Shown here piece by piece: positions 23,725 to 33,213 of a stretch of 48,644 nucleotides of DNA (its first letter is position 1; every line of letters starts with the position of its first letter). A program made the translations under genes and the position numbers. Origin of the DNA: an uncultured bacterium (lineage in GTDB: Bacteria; Bacteroidota; Bacteroidia; Bacteroidales; Bacteroidaceae); NCBI GenBank assembly GCA_905214795.1, contig CAJMNM010000022.1, positions 1 to 48,644 of the forward strand. The letters run 5' to 3'. The notes beneath the pieces were generated by a model. That model was not told where the DNA came from. It searched no databases and saw nothing but the letters and a program-made list of their open reading frames with translations.

Positions 23725-24837
23725 ATGGCAGAAAATAATACACTCTTAGAGAAACTTGATGGTTTGGTCAGCAGATATGAAGAGGTATCTACACTCATTA
23801 CGGATCCTCATGTCATCAGCGATCAAAAACGCTATGTAAAATTAACCAAAGAGTATAAGGATCTGAGCAACATCATGAAAGCCCGTAAATCCTATATGGA
23901 CTGTCTGAACGCTCAACAAGAAGCAAAAGAAATGATTTCGACTGAAAGCGATCCTGAAATGAAAGAAATGGCTCGCGAAGAATTAGCCGAAACCGAAAAA
24001 AAGATTCCTCAACTTGAAGAAGAAATTAAACTATTACTTGTACCTGCGGACCCTGAAGACGACAAGAACGTGATTATGGAAATCCGTGGAGGAACCGGAG
24101 GTGACGAAGCTGCCCTATTTGCAGGAGACTTATTTCGCATGTATTCAAAGTACTGTGAAACAAAAGGCTGGAAAGTGGCTGTTTCCAGTTTTACAGAAGG
24201 AGCAGCAGGAGGATTTAAAGAAATCATCTTCAGTGTCACCGGCGAAAAGGTTTATGGCACTCTGAAATATGAATCGGGGGTACATCGTGTTCAACGCGTC
24301 CCCGCTACTGAAACCCAAGGACGTGTGCATACATCAGCTGCTACTGTTGCAGTGCTACCCGAGGCTCAAGAATTTGATGTTGAAATCAACGAAGGAGAAA
24401 TAAAATGGGATACATTCCGCTCCAGTGGTGCCGGCGGACAGAATGTCAACAAAGTAGAATCCGGAGTACGTGCCAGATATATGTGGAAGAACCCGAACAC
24501 AGGGGAAACAGAAGAGATTCTTATTGAATGTACAGAAACACGCGATCAACCTAAAAATAAAGAACGTGCATTAGCACGTTTGAGAACTTTCATATACGAC
24601 AAAGAGCATCAGAAATATCTGGACGATATCGCAAGTAAGCGAAAAACAATGGTCTCAACTGGTGACCGTTCTGCTAAAATCAGAACATATAATTATCCAC
24701 AAAGCCGTATAACCGACCATCGTATTGGCTATAATATGCAAAATCTGCCATCATTTATGGATGGAAATATTCAAGATTGCATAGACCAGTTAATTGTTGC
24801 CGAGAATGCAGAAAGATTAAAAGAAAGCGAACTTTAA
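23725..24837 (+). CDS. prfA: Peptide chain release factor 1
   Basis: RF1 reads UAA and UAG stop codons and triggers peptide release. The 370-aa protein has the stop-codon tripeptide P193-A-T195 in RVPATETQGR, which distinguishes RF1 from RF2 (SPF). The catalytic G237-G-Q239 is in SSGAGGQNVN. The N-terminal helical domain (~1-110) is present and the length is normal. It is followed by pyrF after 11 bp in the same transcript. Confidence 0.97.
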   Translation: MAENNTLLEKLDGLVSRYEEVSTLITDPHVISDQKRYVKLTKEYKDLSNIMKARKSYMDCLNAQQEAKEMISTESDPEMKEMAREELAETEKKIPQLEEEIKLLLVPADPEDDKNVIMEIRGGTGGDEAALFAGDLFRMYSKYCETKGWKVAVSSFTEGAAGGFKEIIFSVTGEKVYGTLKYESGVHRVQRVPATETQGRVHTSAATVAVLPEAQEFDVEINEGEIKWDTFRSSGAGGQNVNKVESGVRARYMWKNPNTGETEEILIECTETRDQPKNKERALARLRTFIYDKEHQKYLDDIASKRKTMVSTGDRSAKIRTYNYPQSRITDHRIGYNMQNLPSFMDGNIQDCIDQLIVAENAERLKESEL

Positions 24838-24848
24838 AATATACAATT

Positions 24849-25673
24849 ATGAACAGACAACAGCTATTTGAAAATATAAAGCAAAAAAAATCATTCCTCT
24901 GCGTAGGTTTGGATACAGACATCAAAAAGATTCCAGAGCATCTTCTTAACGAGGAAGACCCCATCTTCTCATTCAACAAAGCCATAATTGACGCTACAGC
25001 TCCTTATTGTATCGCATACAAGCCCAATTTAGCGTTCTATGAAAGTCAAGGCGTAAAAGGTTGGATTTCTTTTGAGAAGACTATTAAATATCTTAATGAT
25101 TTCTATCCCGAACAATTTATCATTGCCGATGCAAAACGTGGAGATATAGGCAACACCTCTGCCATGTATGCACGTACATTTTTTGAGGAAATGCAATTAG
25201 ACGCCCTTACTGTTGCTCCATACATGGGAGAAGACAGTGTTACACCATTTCTTAAATATGAAAATAAATGGGTTATTGTGCTCGCATTGACAAGCAATAA
25301 AGGTTCACACGACTTTCAGCTAACATCTGATAAAGAAGGCGAACGCTTATTCGAAAAAGTTCTAAAGAAAAGTCAAACTTGGGGTAACGCAGACAACATG
25401 ATGTACGTTGTTGGTGCCACACAAGGTAAAATGTTTGAAGACATAAGAAAAATTGTACCAGACCATTTTCTCTTAGTACCAGGTATCGGTGCGCAAGGAG
25501 GCTCTCTTGAGGAAGTATGCAAATATGGCATGAACAAGCAATGTGGACTCATAGTCAATAGTAGCCGTGCTATTATTTATGCAGATCCAACCCCACTCTT
25601 TGCACAAACAGCTAGTGAAAAAGCCCATGAAGTGCAACAACAAATGGCCGAATTATTGAAAACGATTCTTTAA
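24849..25673 (+). CDS. pyrF: Orotidine 5'-phosphate decarboxylase, type 2
   Basis: PyrF makes UMP from OMP, the last step of pyrimidine synthesis. The frame is open upstream into prfA, but the ATG at 24849 (MNRQQLFENIKQKKSF, 274 aa) is the natural start, 11 bp after the prfA stop. The catalytic D94-A-K96 and D99 in ADAKRGDIGNTS, and VPGIGAQGG in the phosphate-binding region, identify the longer type 2 branch. It ends at a strong terminator. Confidence 0.96.
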   Translation: MNRQQLFENIKQKKSFLCVGLDTDIKKIPEHLLNEEDPIFSFNKAIIDATAPYCIAYKPNLAFYESQGVKGWISFEKTIKYLNDFYPEQFIIADAKRGDIGNTSAMYARTFFEEMQLDALTVAPYMGEDSVTPFLKYENKWVIVLALTSNKGSHDFQLTSDKEGERLFEKVLKKSQTWGNADNMMYVVGATQGKMFEDIRKIVPDHFLLVPGIGAQGGSLEEVCKYGMNKQCGLIVNSSRAIIYADPTPLFAQTASEKAHEVQQQMAELLKTIL

Positions 25674-25726
25674 CAGACAAACAGTTTATAAGAAAGCTCA
25701 GCTTATTTATAGCTACCCCTAATAAT

Positions 25727-25783
25727 GTAATCAGCAAAAGCACTCTTTACTTTAAAGAAGGATTTTGCTGATTACTTTTTTTA
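25727..25783 (+). terminator. Intrinsic terminator after prfA-pyrF
   Basis: GTAATCAGCAAAA (25727-25739) pairs perfectly with TTTTGCTGATTAC (25763-25775), followed by a run of T. Confidence 0.85.
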
Positions 25784-25973
25784 TTCAACTTAGAAAAGAC
25801 ACAAAAACAATCTGCAAATTATAACTGCATTACGCCATCAGCAACCTTTCTTTTCGCATCCAGAATCAACACTGTAAAATATGAAATAAGGCTAATTTTA
25901 TTAATAAAAAATATAGTGTATATCATTTTTTTTTGCGAAATTTGCAAAATTAGTAATGACAAGTTATCAAATT

Positions 25974-27026
25974 ATGGAATTTACCGCTAAGCAAATAGCT
26001 GAGTTCATTCAGGGAACAGTAGAAGGCAATGAAAATGCCACGGTCAATACTTTTGCGAAAATAGAAGAAGGACAACCTGGGGCCATTTCATTTCTGTCAA
26101 ATCCCAAATACATTCATTACATTTATGAAACGAAGTCTAGCATCGTACTAATCGATGCAGCCTTACAATTGGAGAAAGCTGTTAATACAACATTGATCCG
26201 AGTTCCTAATGCCTATGAAGCCATAGCCAAACTTCTAACCTTGTATGAAATGAGCAAGCCGAAGAAAAAAGGTATTGATCCTTTGGCTTTTATTGCTCCG
26301 ACTGCAACCGTTGAAGAAGATTGCTACATAGGACCATTTGCTTTTATCGGCGAAAATGTAAAAATCGGAAAAGGCACACAGATTTATCCACATACCACCA
26401 TTGGAGACAACGCTTCTGTTGGCAGCAATAGTATTCTTTATGCTAATGTCTCTGTATATCATGACTGTAAAATCGGAAACAACGTTATTTTACATTCTGG
26501 CTGCGTAATCGGTGCTGATGGTTTTGGCTTTGCACCTGCAGAAAACGGCTACGAGAAGATTCCACAAATTGGTATCGTTACTATTGGAGATGGAGTCGAA
26601 ATAGGTGCGAACTCTTGTGTTGACCGTTCTACCATGGGATCAACATATGTACACGACGGTGTAAAATTGGACAATTTGGTTCAGATCGCACATAATGTGG
26701 AAGTCGGAGAAAATACCGTAATGTCAGCACAAGTTGGAGTTGCAGGTTCGACAAAAATAGGAAAATGGTGTATGTTTGGCGGCCAGGTAGGTATTGCAGG
26801 ACATGCAGTTATTGGAGATAAAGTATATTCCGGTGCGCAAGCAGGTATTGCAGGCAGTATTCGCAAAGGTAATGTAACAGTTCAAGGTTCACCGGCAATC
26901 GATGCGAAAAATTTTGCACGTTCTAGCGTTGTGTTTAAAAACTTACCAGACATGTACGCCACCGTTAACCGACTTACGAAGGAGGTTGAAGAACTTAAAG
27001 CTTTACTTAACCAGATGAATAAGTAA
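25974..27026 (+). CDS. lpxD: UDP-3-O-(3-hydroxyacyl)glucosamine N-acyltransferase
   Basis: LpxD adds the second acyl chain in lipid A synthesis. The start at 25974 (MEFTAKQIAEFIQG, 350 aa) is preferred over an ATG six codons upstream because family members begin at this point. An N-terminal uridine-binding domain is followed by a left-handed beta-helix of hexapeptide repeats (IGPFAFIGENVKIG and many like it). The catalytic histidine is H240 in IAHNVEVG. A C-terminal coiled helix ends the protein. It is first in the run lpxD, lpxC-fabZ, lpxA. Confidence 0.96.
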   Translation: MEFTAKQIAEFIQGTVEGNENATVNTFAKIEEGQPGAISFLSNPKYIHYIYETKSSIVLIDAALQLEKAVNTTLIRVPNAYEAIAKLLTLYEMSKPKKKGIDPLAFIAPTATVEEDCYIGPFAFIGENVKIGKGTQIYPHTTIGDNASVGSNSILYANVSVYHDCKIGNNVILHSGCVIGADGFGFAPAENGYEKIPQIGIVTIGDGVEIGANSCVDRSTMGSTYVHDGVKLDNLVQIAHNVEVGENTVMSAQVGVAGSTKIGKWCMFGGQVGIAGHAVIGDKVYSGAQAGIAGSIRKGNVTVQGSPAIDAKNFARSSVVFKNLPDMYATVNRLTKEVEELKALLNQMNK

Positions 27027-27037
27027 CACGAAACACT

Positions 27038-28423
27038 ATGCTAAAACAAAAAACACTTAAAGGCAGTTTTTCCCTGTGTGGAAAAGGATTACATACCGGT
27101 TTGAACTTAACCGTAACCTTTAATCCAGCTCCTGAAAATCACGGATACAAGATACAACGTATAGATTTAGACGGCATGCCTATTATTGATGCTGTCGCAG
27201 AAAATGTCGTTGAAACAACTAGAGGAACCGTCCTTGCAAGAGGAGAAGCTAAATGTAGTACTGTAGAACATGCATTAGCAGCTCTTTACGCAATGGGAGT
27301 TGATAACTGTCTGATTCAGGTTAATGGACCAGAAGTACCAATTCTAGACGGAAGTGCTGAAATCTATGTTGATCAGATAAAACGTGTAGGAATCGCAGAA
27401 CAGAACGCTGTAAAAGACTACTATATTATTCGTAAGAAATTAGAAGTCAAAGACGAAGAAACCGGATCTTGCATCACGATTTTACCGGATGAAGAATTCA
27501 GCATTACCACAATGATTGCTTTCCAGTCAAAAGTATTATCCAGCCAATTTGCGACATTGGACAATATGGGTGATTTCGAGAAAGAAATAGCTCCAAGCCG
27601 TACATTTGTATTTGTACGTGAAGTAGAACAGCTTCATGCTGCAGGTCTGATAAAAGGCGGTGATTTAGATAATGCCATTGTGATATATGAGAATGAGATG
27701 TCACAAGAAAAACTGGATAAATTAGCCGATAACATTGGCGTGCCACATCATGACGCAACGGTTAAAGGTTATTTGAACCATAAGCCATTAGTCTGGGAGA
27801 ATGAACCCGCACGTCATAAATTGCTCGATATCATTGGGGACATGGCATTAATAGGCAAGCCTATTAAAGGACGTATAATAGCAACACGCCCAGGACATAC
27901 AATCAACAATAAATTTGCAAGACTAATACGTAAAGAGATACGTGCTCATGAAATACAATCACCAGGATATGACTGCAACGAAGCTCCAGTAATGGATATT
28001 AACCGTATCCGCCAATTACTGCCACATCGTTTTCCTATGCAATTGGTAGATAAAGTGATTGAATTAGGACCAACATCAATAGTTGCAATAAAAAATGTCA
28101 CTGGTAATGAACCATTTTTTCAAGGACATTTTCCACAGGAACCCGTAATGCCAGGTGTTCTTCAAATAGAAGCAATGGCACAGGCAGGCGGATTGCTTGT
28201 CTTAAACTCTTTAGAAGAACCCGAACGTTGGAGCACATATTTCCTAAAAATAGATCAAGTCAAATTCCGTCAAAAAGTAGTACCAGGAGATACTTTGATC
28301 TTTAAAGTTGAAATATTAGCGCCATTACGTCACGGTATCTCTTCAATGAGAGGCTATGCTTTTGTCGGCGAGAACATTGTTACTGAAGCCACATTAACTG
28401 CGCAAATCGTTAAAAACAAATAG
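27038..28423 (+). CDS. lpxC-fabZ: Bifunctional UDP-3-O-acyl-N-acetylglucosamine deacetylase / 3-hydroxyacyl-ACP dehydratase (LpxC-FabZ)
   Basis: This 461-aa protein joins two enzymes that are separate in Proteobacteria. The LpxC part (~1-300) carries zinc ligands H78 (STVEHALAALY), H260 and D264 (ARHKLLDIIGD). It catalyses the committed deacetylation of lipid A synthesis. The FabZ part (~315-461) has LPHRFPMQLVDKV and the active-site pair H364/E378 (GHFPQEPVMPG ... IEAMAQ). It dehydrates 3-hydroxyacyl-ACP, which competes with LpxA/LpxD for the same acyl donor. The fusion is known and standard in Bacteroidetes. It sits 11 bp after lpxD and 3 bp before lpxA. Confidence 0.97.
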   Translation: MLKQKTLKGSFSLCGKGLHTGLNLTVTFNPAPENHGYKIQRIDLDGMPIIDAVAENVVETTRGTVLARGEAKCSTVEHALAALYAMGVDNCLIQVNGPEVPILDGSAEIYVDQIKRVGIAEQNAVKDYYIIRKKLEVKDEETGSCITILPDEEFSITTMIAFQSKVLSSQFATLDNMGDFEKEIAPSRTFVFVREVEQLHAAGLIKGGDLDNAIVIYENEMSQEKLDKLADNIGVPHHDATVKGYLNHKPLVWENEPARHKLLDIIGDMALIGKPIKGRIIATRPGHTINNKFARLIRKEIRAHEIQSPGYDCNEAPVMDINRIRQLLPHRFPMQLVDKVIELGPTSIVAIKNVTGNEPFFQGHFPQEPVMPGVLQIEAMAQAGGLLVLNSLEEPERWSTYFLKIDQVKFRQKVVPGDTLIFKVEILAPLRHGISSMRGYAFVGENIVTEATLTAQIVKNK

Positions 28424-28426
28424 TTT

Positions 28427-29200
28427 ATGAGCAAAATAAGTCCACTAGCCTATATTCATCCTGAAGCAAAGATAGGAGAAAACTGCGAAATCGGAGCATT
28501 CTGCTATATTGACAAGAATGTTGTTATTGGAGATAACAATGTACTGATGAACAGTGTTACCGTTTTATATGGTGCACGCATAGGAAACGAAAACATTATT
28601 TTCCCTGGTGCTGTCATTAGTGCTATCCCACAAGATTTAAAATTTAGAGGCGAGGACACTACTGCTATCATAGGAGACCGCAATAAAATCCGTGAAAATG
28701 TTACTATCAACCGCGGAACAGCAGCACAAGGCCGCACCTACGTTGGAAGTAATAACTTACTGATGGAAGGCATGCATGTTGCGCATGATGCATATGTTGG
28801 TAACGGATGTATCATAGGTAACAGTACAAAACTTGCCGGTGAAACCGTGATTGATGACAACGCTATTTTAAGTGCCGGTGTACTGATGCATCAGTTTTGC
28901 CGCGTAGGAGGTTATACAATGGTTGGCGGCGGGACAAGATTTAGCCAAGACGTTCCTCCTTTTACCATTTGTGCTCGAGATCCTGCTGCATATTGCGGAC
29001 TCAACTTGGTAGGACTAAGAAGACGAAATTTCAGCAACGAGTTAATTGAAAATATTCACAACGCTTATCGTATCATCTACCAAAGCGGGCTACAGCTTAA
29101 AGACGCTCTTGAAAAGATACGCACAGAAATTCCGCAGTGTAAAGAAGTTGACTATATAGTCAATTTTATCGAAAATTCAAAACGAGGATTCGTTCATTAA
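28427..29200 (+). CDS. lpxA: Acyl-[acyl-carrier-protein]-UDP-N-acetylglucosamine O-acyltransferase
   Basis: LpxA performs the first, reversible acylation of UDP-GlcNAc in lipid A synthesis. The 257-aa protein is a left-handed beta-helix (IHPEAKIGENCEIGAFCYI and further hexapeptides) with catalytic H120 in MHVAHDAYVG and a C-terminal helical domain. It is 3 bp after lpxC-fabZ, and the whole lpx run appears to be one operon that continues into the next gene. Confidence 0.97.
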   Translation: MSKISPLAYIHPEAKIGENCEIGAFCYIDKNVVIGDNNVLMNSVTVLYGARIGNENIIFPGAVISAIPQDLKFRGEDTTAIIGDRNKIRENVTINRGTAAQGRTYVGSNNLLMEGMHVAHDAYVGNGCIIGNSTKLAGETVIDDNAILSAGVLMHQFCRVGGYTMVGGGTRFSQDVPPFTICARDPAAYCGLNLVGLRRRNFSNELIENIHNAYRIIYQSGLQLKDALEKIRTEIPQCKEVDYIVNFIENSKRGFVH

Positions 29201-29218
29201 TCAAATGATTAAAAAGCT

Positions 29219-29767
29219 ATGGTTTATCGCTTTACAGTTATTTCAAACGAAGTTGATGATTTTATCCGAGAAATTAAAATTGACGCAGATGCGACATTTT
29301 ATGATTTTCAAGAAATCATTTTATCTTCATGTGGATATGATAACAGCCAGCTGACCAGTTTCTATATCTGCAATAATCATTGGGAACAAGAACAAGAAGT
29401 ATTACTCGAAGATATGGGATTAAACCGCTCTGACGAAGACATTTATCTCATGAAAGAAACCCACCTCAGTGATTTGATAGAAGACGAAAAACAACGCTTG
29501 ATATTTGTTTTTGATCCAGTTGAAGAACGTATGTTTTTCATTGAATTATCTGAGATTATATTTGGAAAGCCGCAAGAAAAACCAATTTGTAGTCGTCAAC
29601 ATGGGAATGCACCAAAACAGTATTTAGACTACGAAGAAACAGAAAAATCCGGTACAGAGAAAAAGCGTGAAGATCTTCAAGAAGATTTCTACGGAAGCGA
29701 TGACTTCGACAGTGAAGAATTCGATCCTGACGGTTTTGAAATCAGCGATGGCAACCCTTATTCCTGA
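29219..29767 (+). CDS. Plasmid pRiA4b ORF-3-like (IS1096 TnpR-like) family protein
   Basis: This 182-aa protein matches the pRiA4b ORF-3 / 'IS1096 passenger TnpR' fold: YRFTVISNEVDDFIREIKID, then a compact alpha/beta domain to about residue 120 with LIFVFDPVEERMFFIEL. The last ~50 residues are strongly acidic and probably disordered (FYGSDDFDSEEFDPDGFE). Despite the family name nothing here suggests a mobile element. It is packed between lpxA (18 bp) and miaA (3 bp) and should be co-expressed with them. Function unknown. Confidence 0.82.
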   Translation: MVYRFTVISNEVDDFIREIKIDADATFYDFQEIILSSCGYDNSQLTSFYICNNHWEQEQEVLLEDMGLNRSDEDIYLMKETHLSDLIEDEKQRLIFVFDPVEERMFFIELSEIIFGKPQEKPICSRQHGNAPKQYLDYEETEKSGTEKKREDLQEDFYGSDDFDSEEFDPDGFEISDGNPYS

Positions 29768-29770
29768 TTA

Positions 29771-30676
29771 ATGAAACATAAACTTATTGTATTAATAGGA
29801 CCGACTGGTGTCGGTAAAACGGAACTCAGCCTATCTTTGGCTGAGTTTCTTCATACTTCAATCATTAATGCAGATTCCAGACAGATATTTAAAGACATAC
29901 CTATTGGAACTGCAGCACCGACTCCTGAAGAACAACTTCGAATACAGCATTATTTTGTAGGAACTCTAAACCTAACCGATTACTATAGTGCAGCACAATT
30001 TGAAACTGACGTTATAGCATTACTTAAAAATTTATTTAAAACACAAAATTATGCATTAATGTCAGGAGGAAGCATGATGTATATTGATGCTGTCTGCAAA
30101 GGAATAGATGATATGCCCACGATTGACAATGAAATACGTGTACATATATTAGAACGATATAAACAAGAAGGTTTAGAAGTTATGTGCCAAGAGCTTAAAC
30201 TCCTAGATCCAGATTACTATAAAATTGTTGATACAAAGAATCCCAAACGTGTTATCCACGCCTTAGAAGTTTGTTACATGACAGGCAAACCCTACTCTTC
30301 ATTCAGAACTCGTCAAAACAAAAAACGCCCATTTGATATTATAAAAATAGGTCTCCAACGTGAACGTGAAGAACTATATGACAGAATCAATCAACGCGTT
30401 GAAGCAATGATAAAAAACGGACTGATTGATGAGGTTAAACGCGTTGCAGCATTCAGAAATTGCAATGCACTCAATACGGTCGGATACAAAGAAATATTCC
30501 AATATCTTGATGGGAATTGGCCTTATGAAACAGCAATTGAAAAAATCAAGCAAAACACTCGAATTTACTCACGTAAACAAATGACATGGTACAGAAAAGA
30601 CCCTAAAATAAGATGGTTTCACCCAAACGATAAAGAATCTATCAAGAATTTTATCGAAAACGAACTAACCAAATAA
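29771..30676 (+). CDS. miaA: tRNA dimethylallyltransferase
   Basis: MiaA adds the dimethylallyl group to N6 of A37 in tRNAs that read codons starting with U. The 301-aa protein has P-loop G10-PTGVGKT17, INADSRQIFKD, the DxxH-like substrate segment and ARSH-family features QREREELYDRI and TVGYKE. It starts 3 bp after the preceding gene and so belongs to the lpx transcript. With RlmN, also in this window, it is one of two tRNA A37-modifying enzymes here. Confidence 0.96.
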   Translation: MKHKLIVLIGPTGVGKTELSLSLAEFLHTSIINADSRQIFKDIPIGTAAPTPEEQLRIQHYFVGTLNLTDYYSAAQFETDVIALLKNLFKTQNYALMSGGSMMYIDAVCKGIDDMPTIDNEIRVHILERYKQEGLEVMCQELKLLDPDYYKIVDTKNPKRVIHALEVCYMTGKPYSSFRTRQNKKRPFDIIKIGLQREREELYDRINQRVEAMIKNGLIDEVKRVAAFRNCNALNTVGYKEIFQYLDGNWPYETAIEKIKQNTRIYSRKQMTWYRKDPKIRWFHPNDKESIKNFIENELTK

Positions 30677-30714
30677 AGTTTTTCTTATTTTTACGATAGA
30701 TAAAACGAACAAAT

Positions 30715-33213
30715 ATGAAGCAGGACAAGCCTATATTCAATTATAATCAATTGAAAAACAAAATAAGATCTTGCGGTAAAAAGATCATAAGCCTGTATAA
30801 AGGCCCTTGGTATAAAAAAACTATCAGTTACACAGTAACATTTATATTAGCCATTATACTATTACTTGGTGCTGTAGATATTAATTTCTTATATCTATTT
30901 GGCAAATCACCTGGTATTGAAGAAATAAAGAATCCAATAACCAGCGAAGCATCAGAAATATATAGTTCTGACAGTATTTTGATTGGTAAGTTTTTTAATG
31001 AAAACCGTACTCCTGTAGAATATGAAGAAATATCCCCTATTATCATACAGACCCTAATTGATACTGAGGATGAACGTTTCTACCATCACCATGGTATAGA
31101 TTTTAAAGGATTATTCGCAGCCGTCAAAGATATGGCAGGCGGACATGCACGTGGTGCCAGTACCATAACTCAACAATTAGCAAAGAATCTGTTTCGAGTA
31201 CGTACTCAATATTCAACCGGACTTTTAGGAAAAATACCGGGAGTAAAGATTCTTGTGATGAAAGCAAAGGAATGGATTGTAGCTGTCAAACTTGAAATGC
31301 TGTTCAGTAAAGAAGAAATTCTAACGATGTATTTCAACACTGTTGATTTTGGCAGTAATTCATTCGGAATAAAAACAGCTTGTAAAACTTATTTCAATAC
31401 AACACCCGACAATCTTACATATGAGCAAGCTGCAACATTAGTCGGTTTACTAAAAGCGACATCTAGCTATAATCCAAGGTTAAATCCAAAGAACAGTACT
31501 AAAAGACGCAACGTTGTTCTAACAAACTTATATGAACATGACCATCTGATCATCAATGGTAAAAAAGCAACTGCAGCACAACTTGACTCAATTAAAAATA
31601 TCCCAATGATAGTCAGCTCAAAGGGAATGGAACGGAATTATGATGGTATTGCCCCTTATTTTCGTGCCGCATTAACAGAATATATCGATATGCTATGCGA
31701 AAAAGGGCTCATCGCCGGGTCCGGTCCAGACAATAAACTGGATTTATACGCAGACGGATTAAAAATTTATACGACGCTAGATACCAGAATGCAAAAATAT
31801 GCAGAAGAGGCAGCACTCCAGCAAATGAAAATTATTCAAGAGCGTTTTAAAAATCATTGGGGAAATACTCCTCCATGGCAAAATGAACAGCACCAAGAAA
31901 TTCCAAATTTCATAGAAGATCTTGCTAAAAAAACGACTGAATATAAATATCTGGTTAATAAATACCCAAACTCACCAGATTCCATTACATTTTATCTGAA
32001 TCTTCCTCATGAAGTTACAGTTTTCGATTATAACGGGCCTAAAAAAGAAATGCTAAGTACAATGGATTCAATCCGTTATATGGTTAAATTCATGCATTGT
32101 GGCTTTATTGCAATGGAACCTGACACCCGTGAAGTAAAAGCATGGGTTGGTGATATCGATTTTGATTCATGGAAGTACGACAAAGTAACAGCAATGCGTC
32201 AGCCAGGCTCAACATTTAAACTATTTGTTTATACAGAAGCTATGAATCAAGGTCTCACACCGTGTGATTGTCGTGTTGATGAATGGCAACAATATCCAGA
32301 TACAGTACACGGTGAAGTAAAAATGTGGACACCGCATAATGCAAATGGTCGATTCTCTGGTGCCAACATTCCTTTAAAATCAGCTTTCGCTCAAAGTATA
32401 AATAGTATAGCGGTCAAATTAGGTTATGAAATGGGGATACACAATGTTGCAAACACAGCTCACGCTATGGGTATAGTTTCCCCGTTACATGAAACACCAT
32501 CACTCAGTTTAGGTGCATCAGATGTCAATCTACTTGAACTTGTCAATGGTTATTGTACAGTTATCAATGATGGAAAAGTTAATATGCCAATCATGGTAAC
32601 CCGCATCCTTGATAGAGACGGTAATGAAATCTATTCTGCCAAACTCGATGAAACGCAAGCGATCCCTTATCGGTCCGCATTCTTCATGCAACAGCTTCTG
32701 AGAGGAGGGCTAACAGAACGAGGCGGAACTACAGCTGCATTATGGAGCTACATCCACCCCGTATTACAATGGTGCGATTTTGGTGGAAAAACAGGTACTT
32801 CTAACAATCATTCTGATGCGTGGTTTGTTGGCGTAACGCCCAAATTAGTCGGCGGAGCCTGGGTCGGCGGTGAATATCGCAGTATACATTTTAGGACTGG
32901 CGCTTTGGGACAAGGCAGTCGTACAGCACTTCCTATCTTCGGAAACTTTATACAAAAGGTACTCCTTGACGAAAGATTGGCAAAGTACAGAGTTAAATTT
33001 CCTACCTCACCGAAAGAGGACATAGATCGTAGCTGCTATGTTTGTAGCGGTTATTATGTAGATGAGAAGCCAGACTCTCTGAGTATATCTGCTGATTCTT
33101 TAAACCTGGAAACGCCAGTCGGAGAGAGCGAGCAAAATGAAGAAGAAGATATATTACCAGAAAACGAACCAACCGAAGCTACGTTGAATCAAGAACAACT
33201 CAGTGACGAATAA
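30715..33213 (+). CDS. mrcA: Class A penicillin-binding protein (PBP1A-like)
   Basis: The 832-aa bifunctional peptidoglycan synthase has a cytoplasmic tail, one membrane segment at about 40-60, and then a GT51 glycosyltransferase domain with E118 in TEDERFYHHHG and ASTITQQLAKNLFR. The transpeptidase domain carries S499-T-F-K502, S561-I-N563 and K692-T-G694. A C-terminal acidic tail of ~50 residues is low in complexity. It polymerises and cross-links peptidoglycan in the periplasm. Its last 11 bases overlap the next gene. Confidence 0.95.
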   Translation: MKQDKPIFNYNQLKNKIRSCGKKIISLYKGPWYKKTISYTVTFILAIILLLGAVDINFLYLFGKSPGIEEIKNPITSEASEIYSSDSILIGKFFNENRTPVEYEEISPIIIQTLIDTEDERFYHHHGIDFKGLFAAVKDMAGGHARGASTITQQLAKNLFRVRTQYSTGLLGKIPGVKILVMKAKEWIVAVKLEMLFSKEEILTMYFNTVDFGSNSFGIKTACKTYFNTTPDNLTYEQAATLVGLLKATSSYNPRLNPKNSTKRRNVVLTNLYEHDHLIINGKKATAAQLDSIKNIPMIVSSKGMERNYDGIAPYFRAALTEYIDMLCEKGLIAGSGPDNKLDLYADGLKIYTTLDTRMQKYAEEAALQQMKIIQERFKNHWGNTPPWQNEQHQEIPNFIEDLAKKTTEYKYLVNKYPNSPDSITFYLNLPHEVTVFDYNGPKKEMLSTMDSIRYMVKFMHCGFIAMEPDTREVKAWVGDIDFDSWKYDKVTAMRQPGSTFKLFVYTEAMNQGLTPCDCRVDEWQQYPDTVHGEVKMWTPHNANGRFSGANIPLKSAFAQSINSIAVKLGYEMGIHNVANTAHAMGIVSPLHETPSLSLGASDVNLLELVNGYCTVINDGKVNMPIMVTRILDRDGNEIYSAKLDETQAIPYRSAFFMQQLLRGGLTERGGTTAALWSYIHPVLQWCDFGGKTGTSNNHSDAWFVGVTPKLVGGAWVGGEYRSIHFRTGALGQGSRTALPIFGNFIQKVLLDERLAKYRVKFPTSPKEDIDRSCYVCSGYYVDEKPDSLSISADSLNLETPVGESEQNEEEDILPENEPTEATLNQEQLSDE

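Noticed and set aside
24777..24848. The longer pyrF start at 24777 inside prfA
   Set aside because: It would overlap prfA by 61 bp and adds a Cys/Arg-rich stretch absent from PyrF. ATG 24849 is well placed.
27038..28423. LpxC-FabZ fusion as a novelty
   Set aside because: This fusion is already well known as a standard feature of Bacteroidetes.
29219..29767. The 'IS1096 TnpR-like' name of this family as evidence of an insertion sequence
   Set aside because: There are no terminal repeats, target duplications or transposase. The gene is tightly packed in the lpxA-miaA operon.
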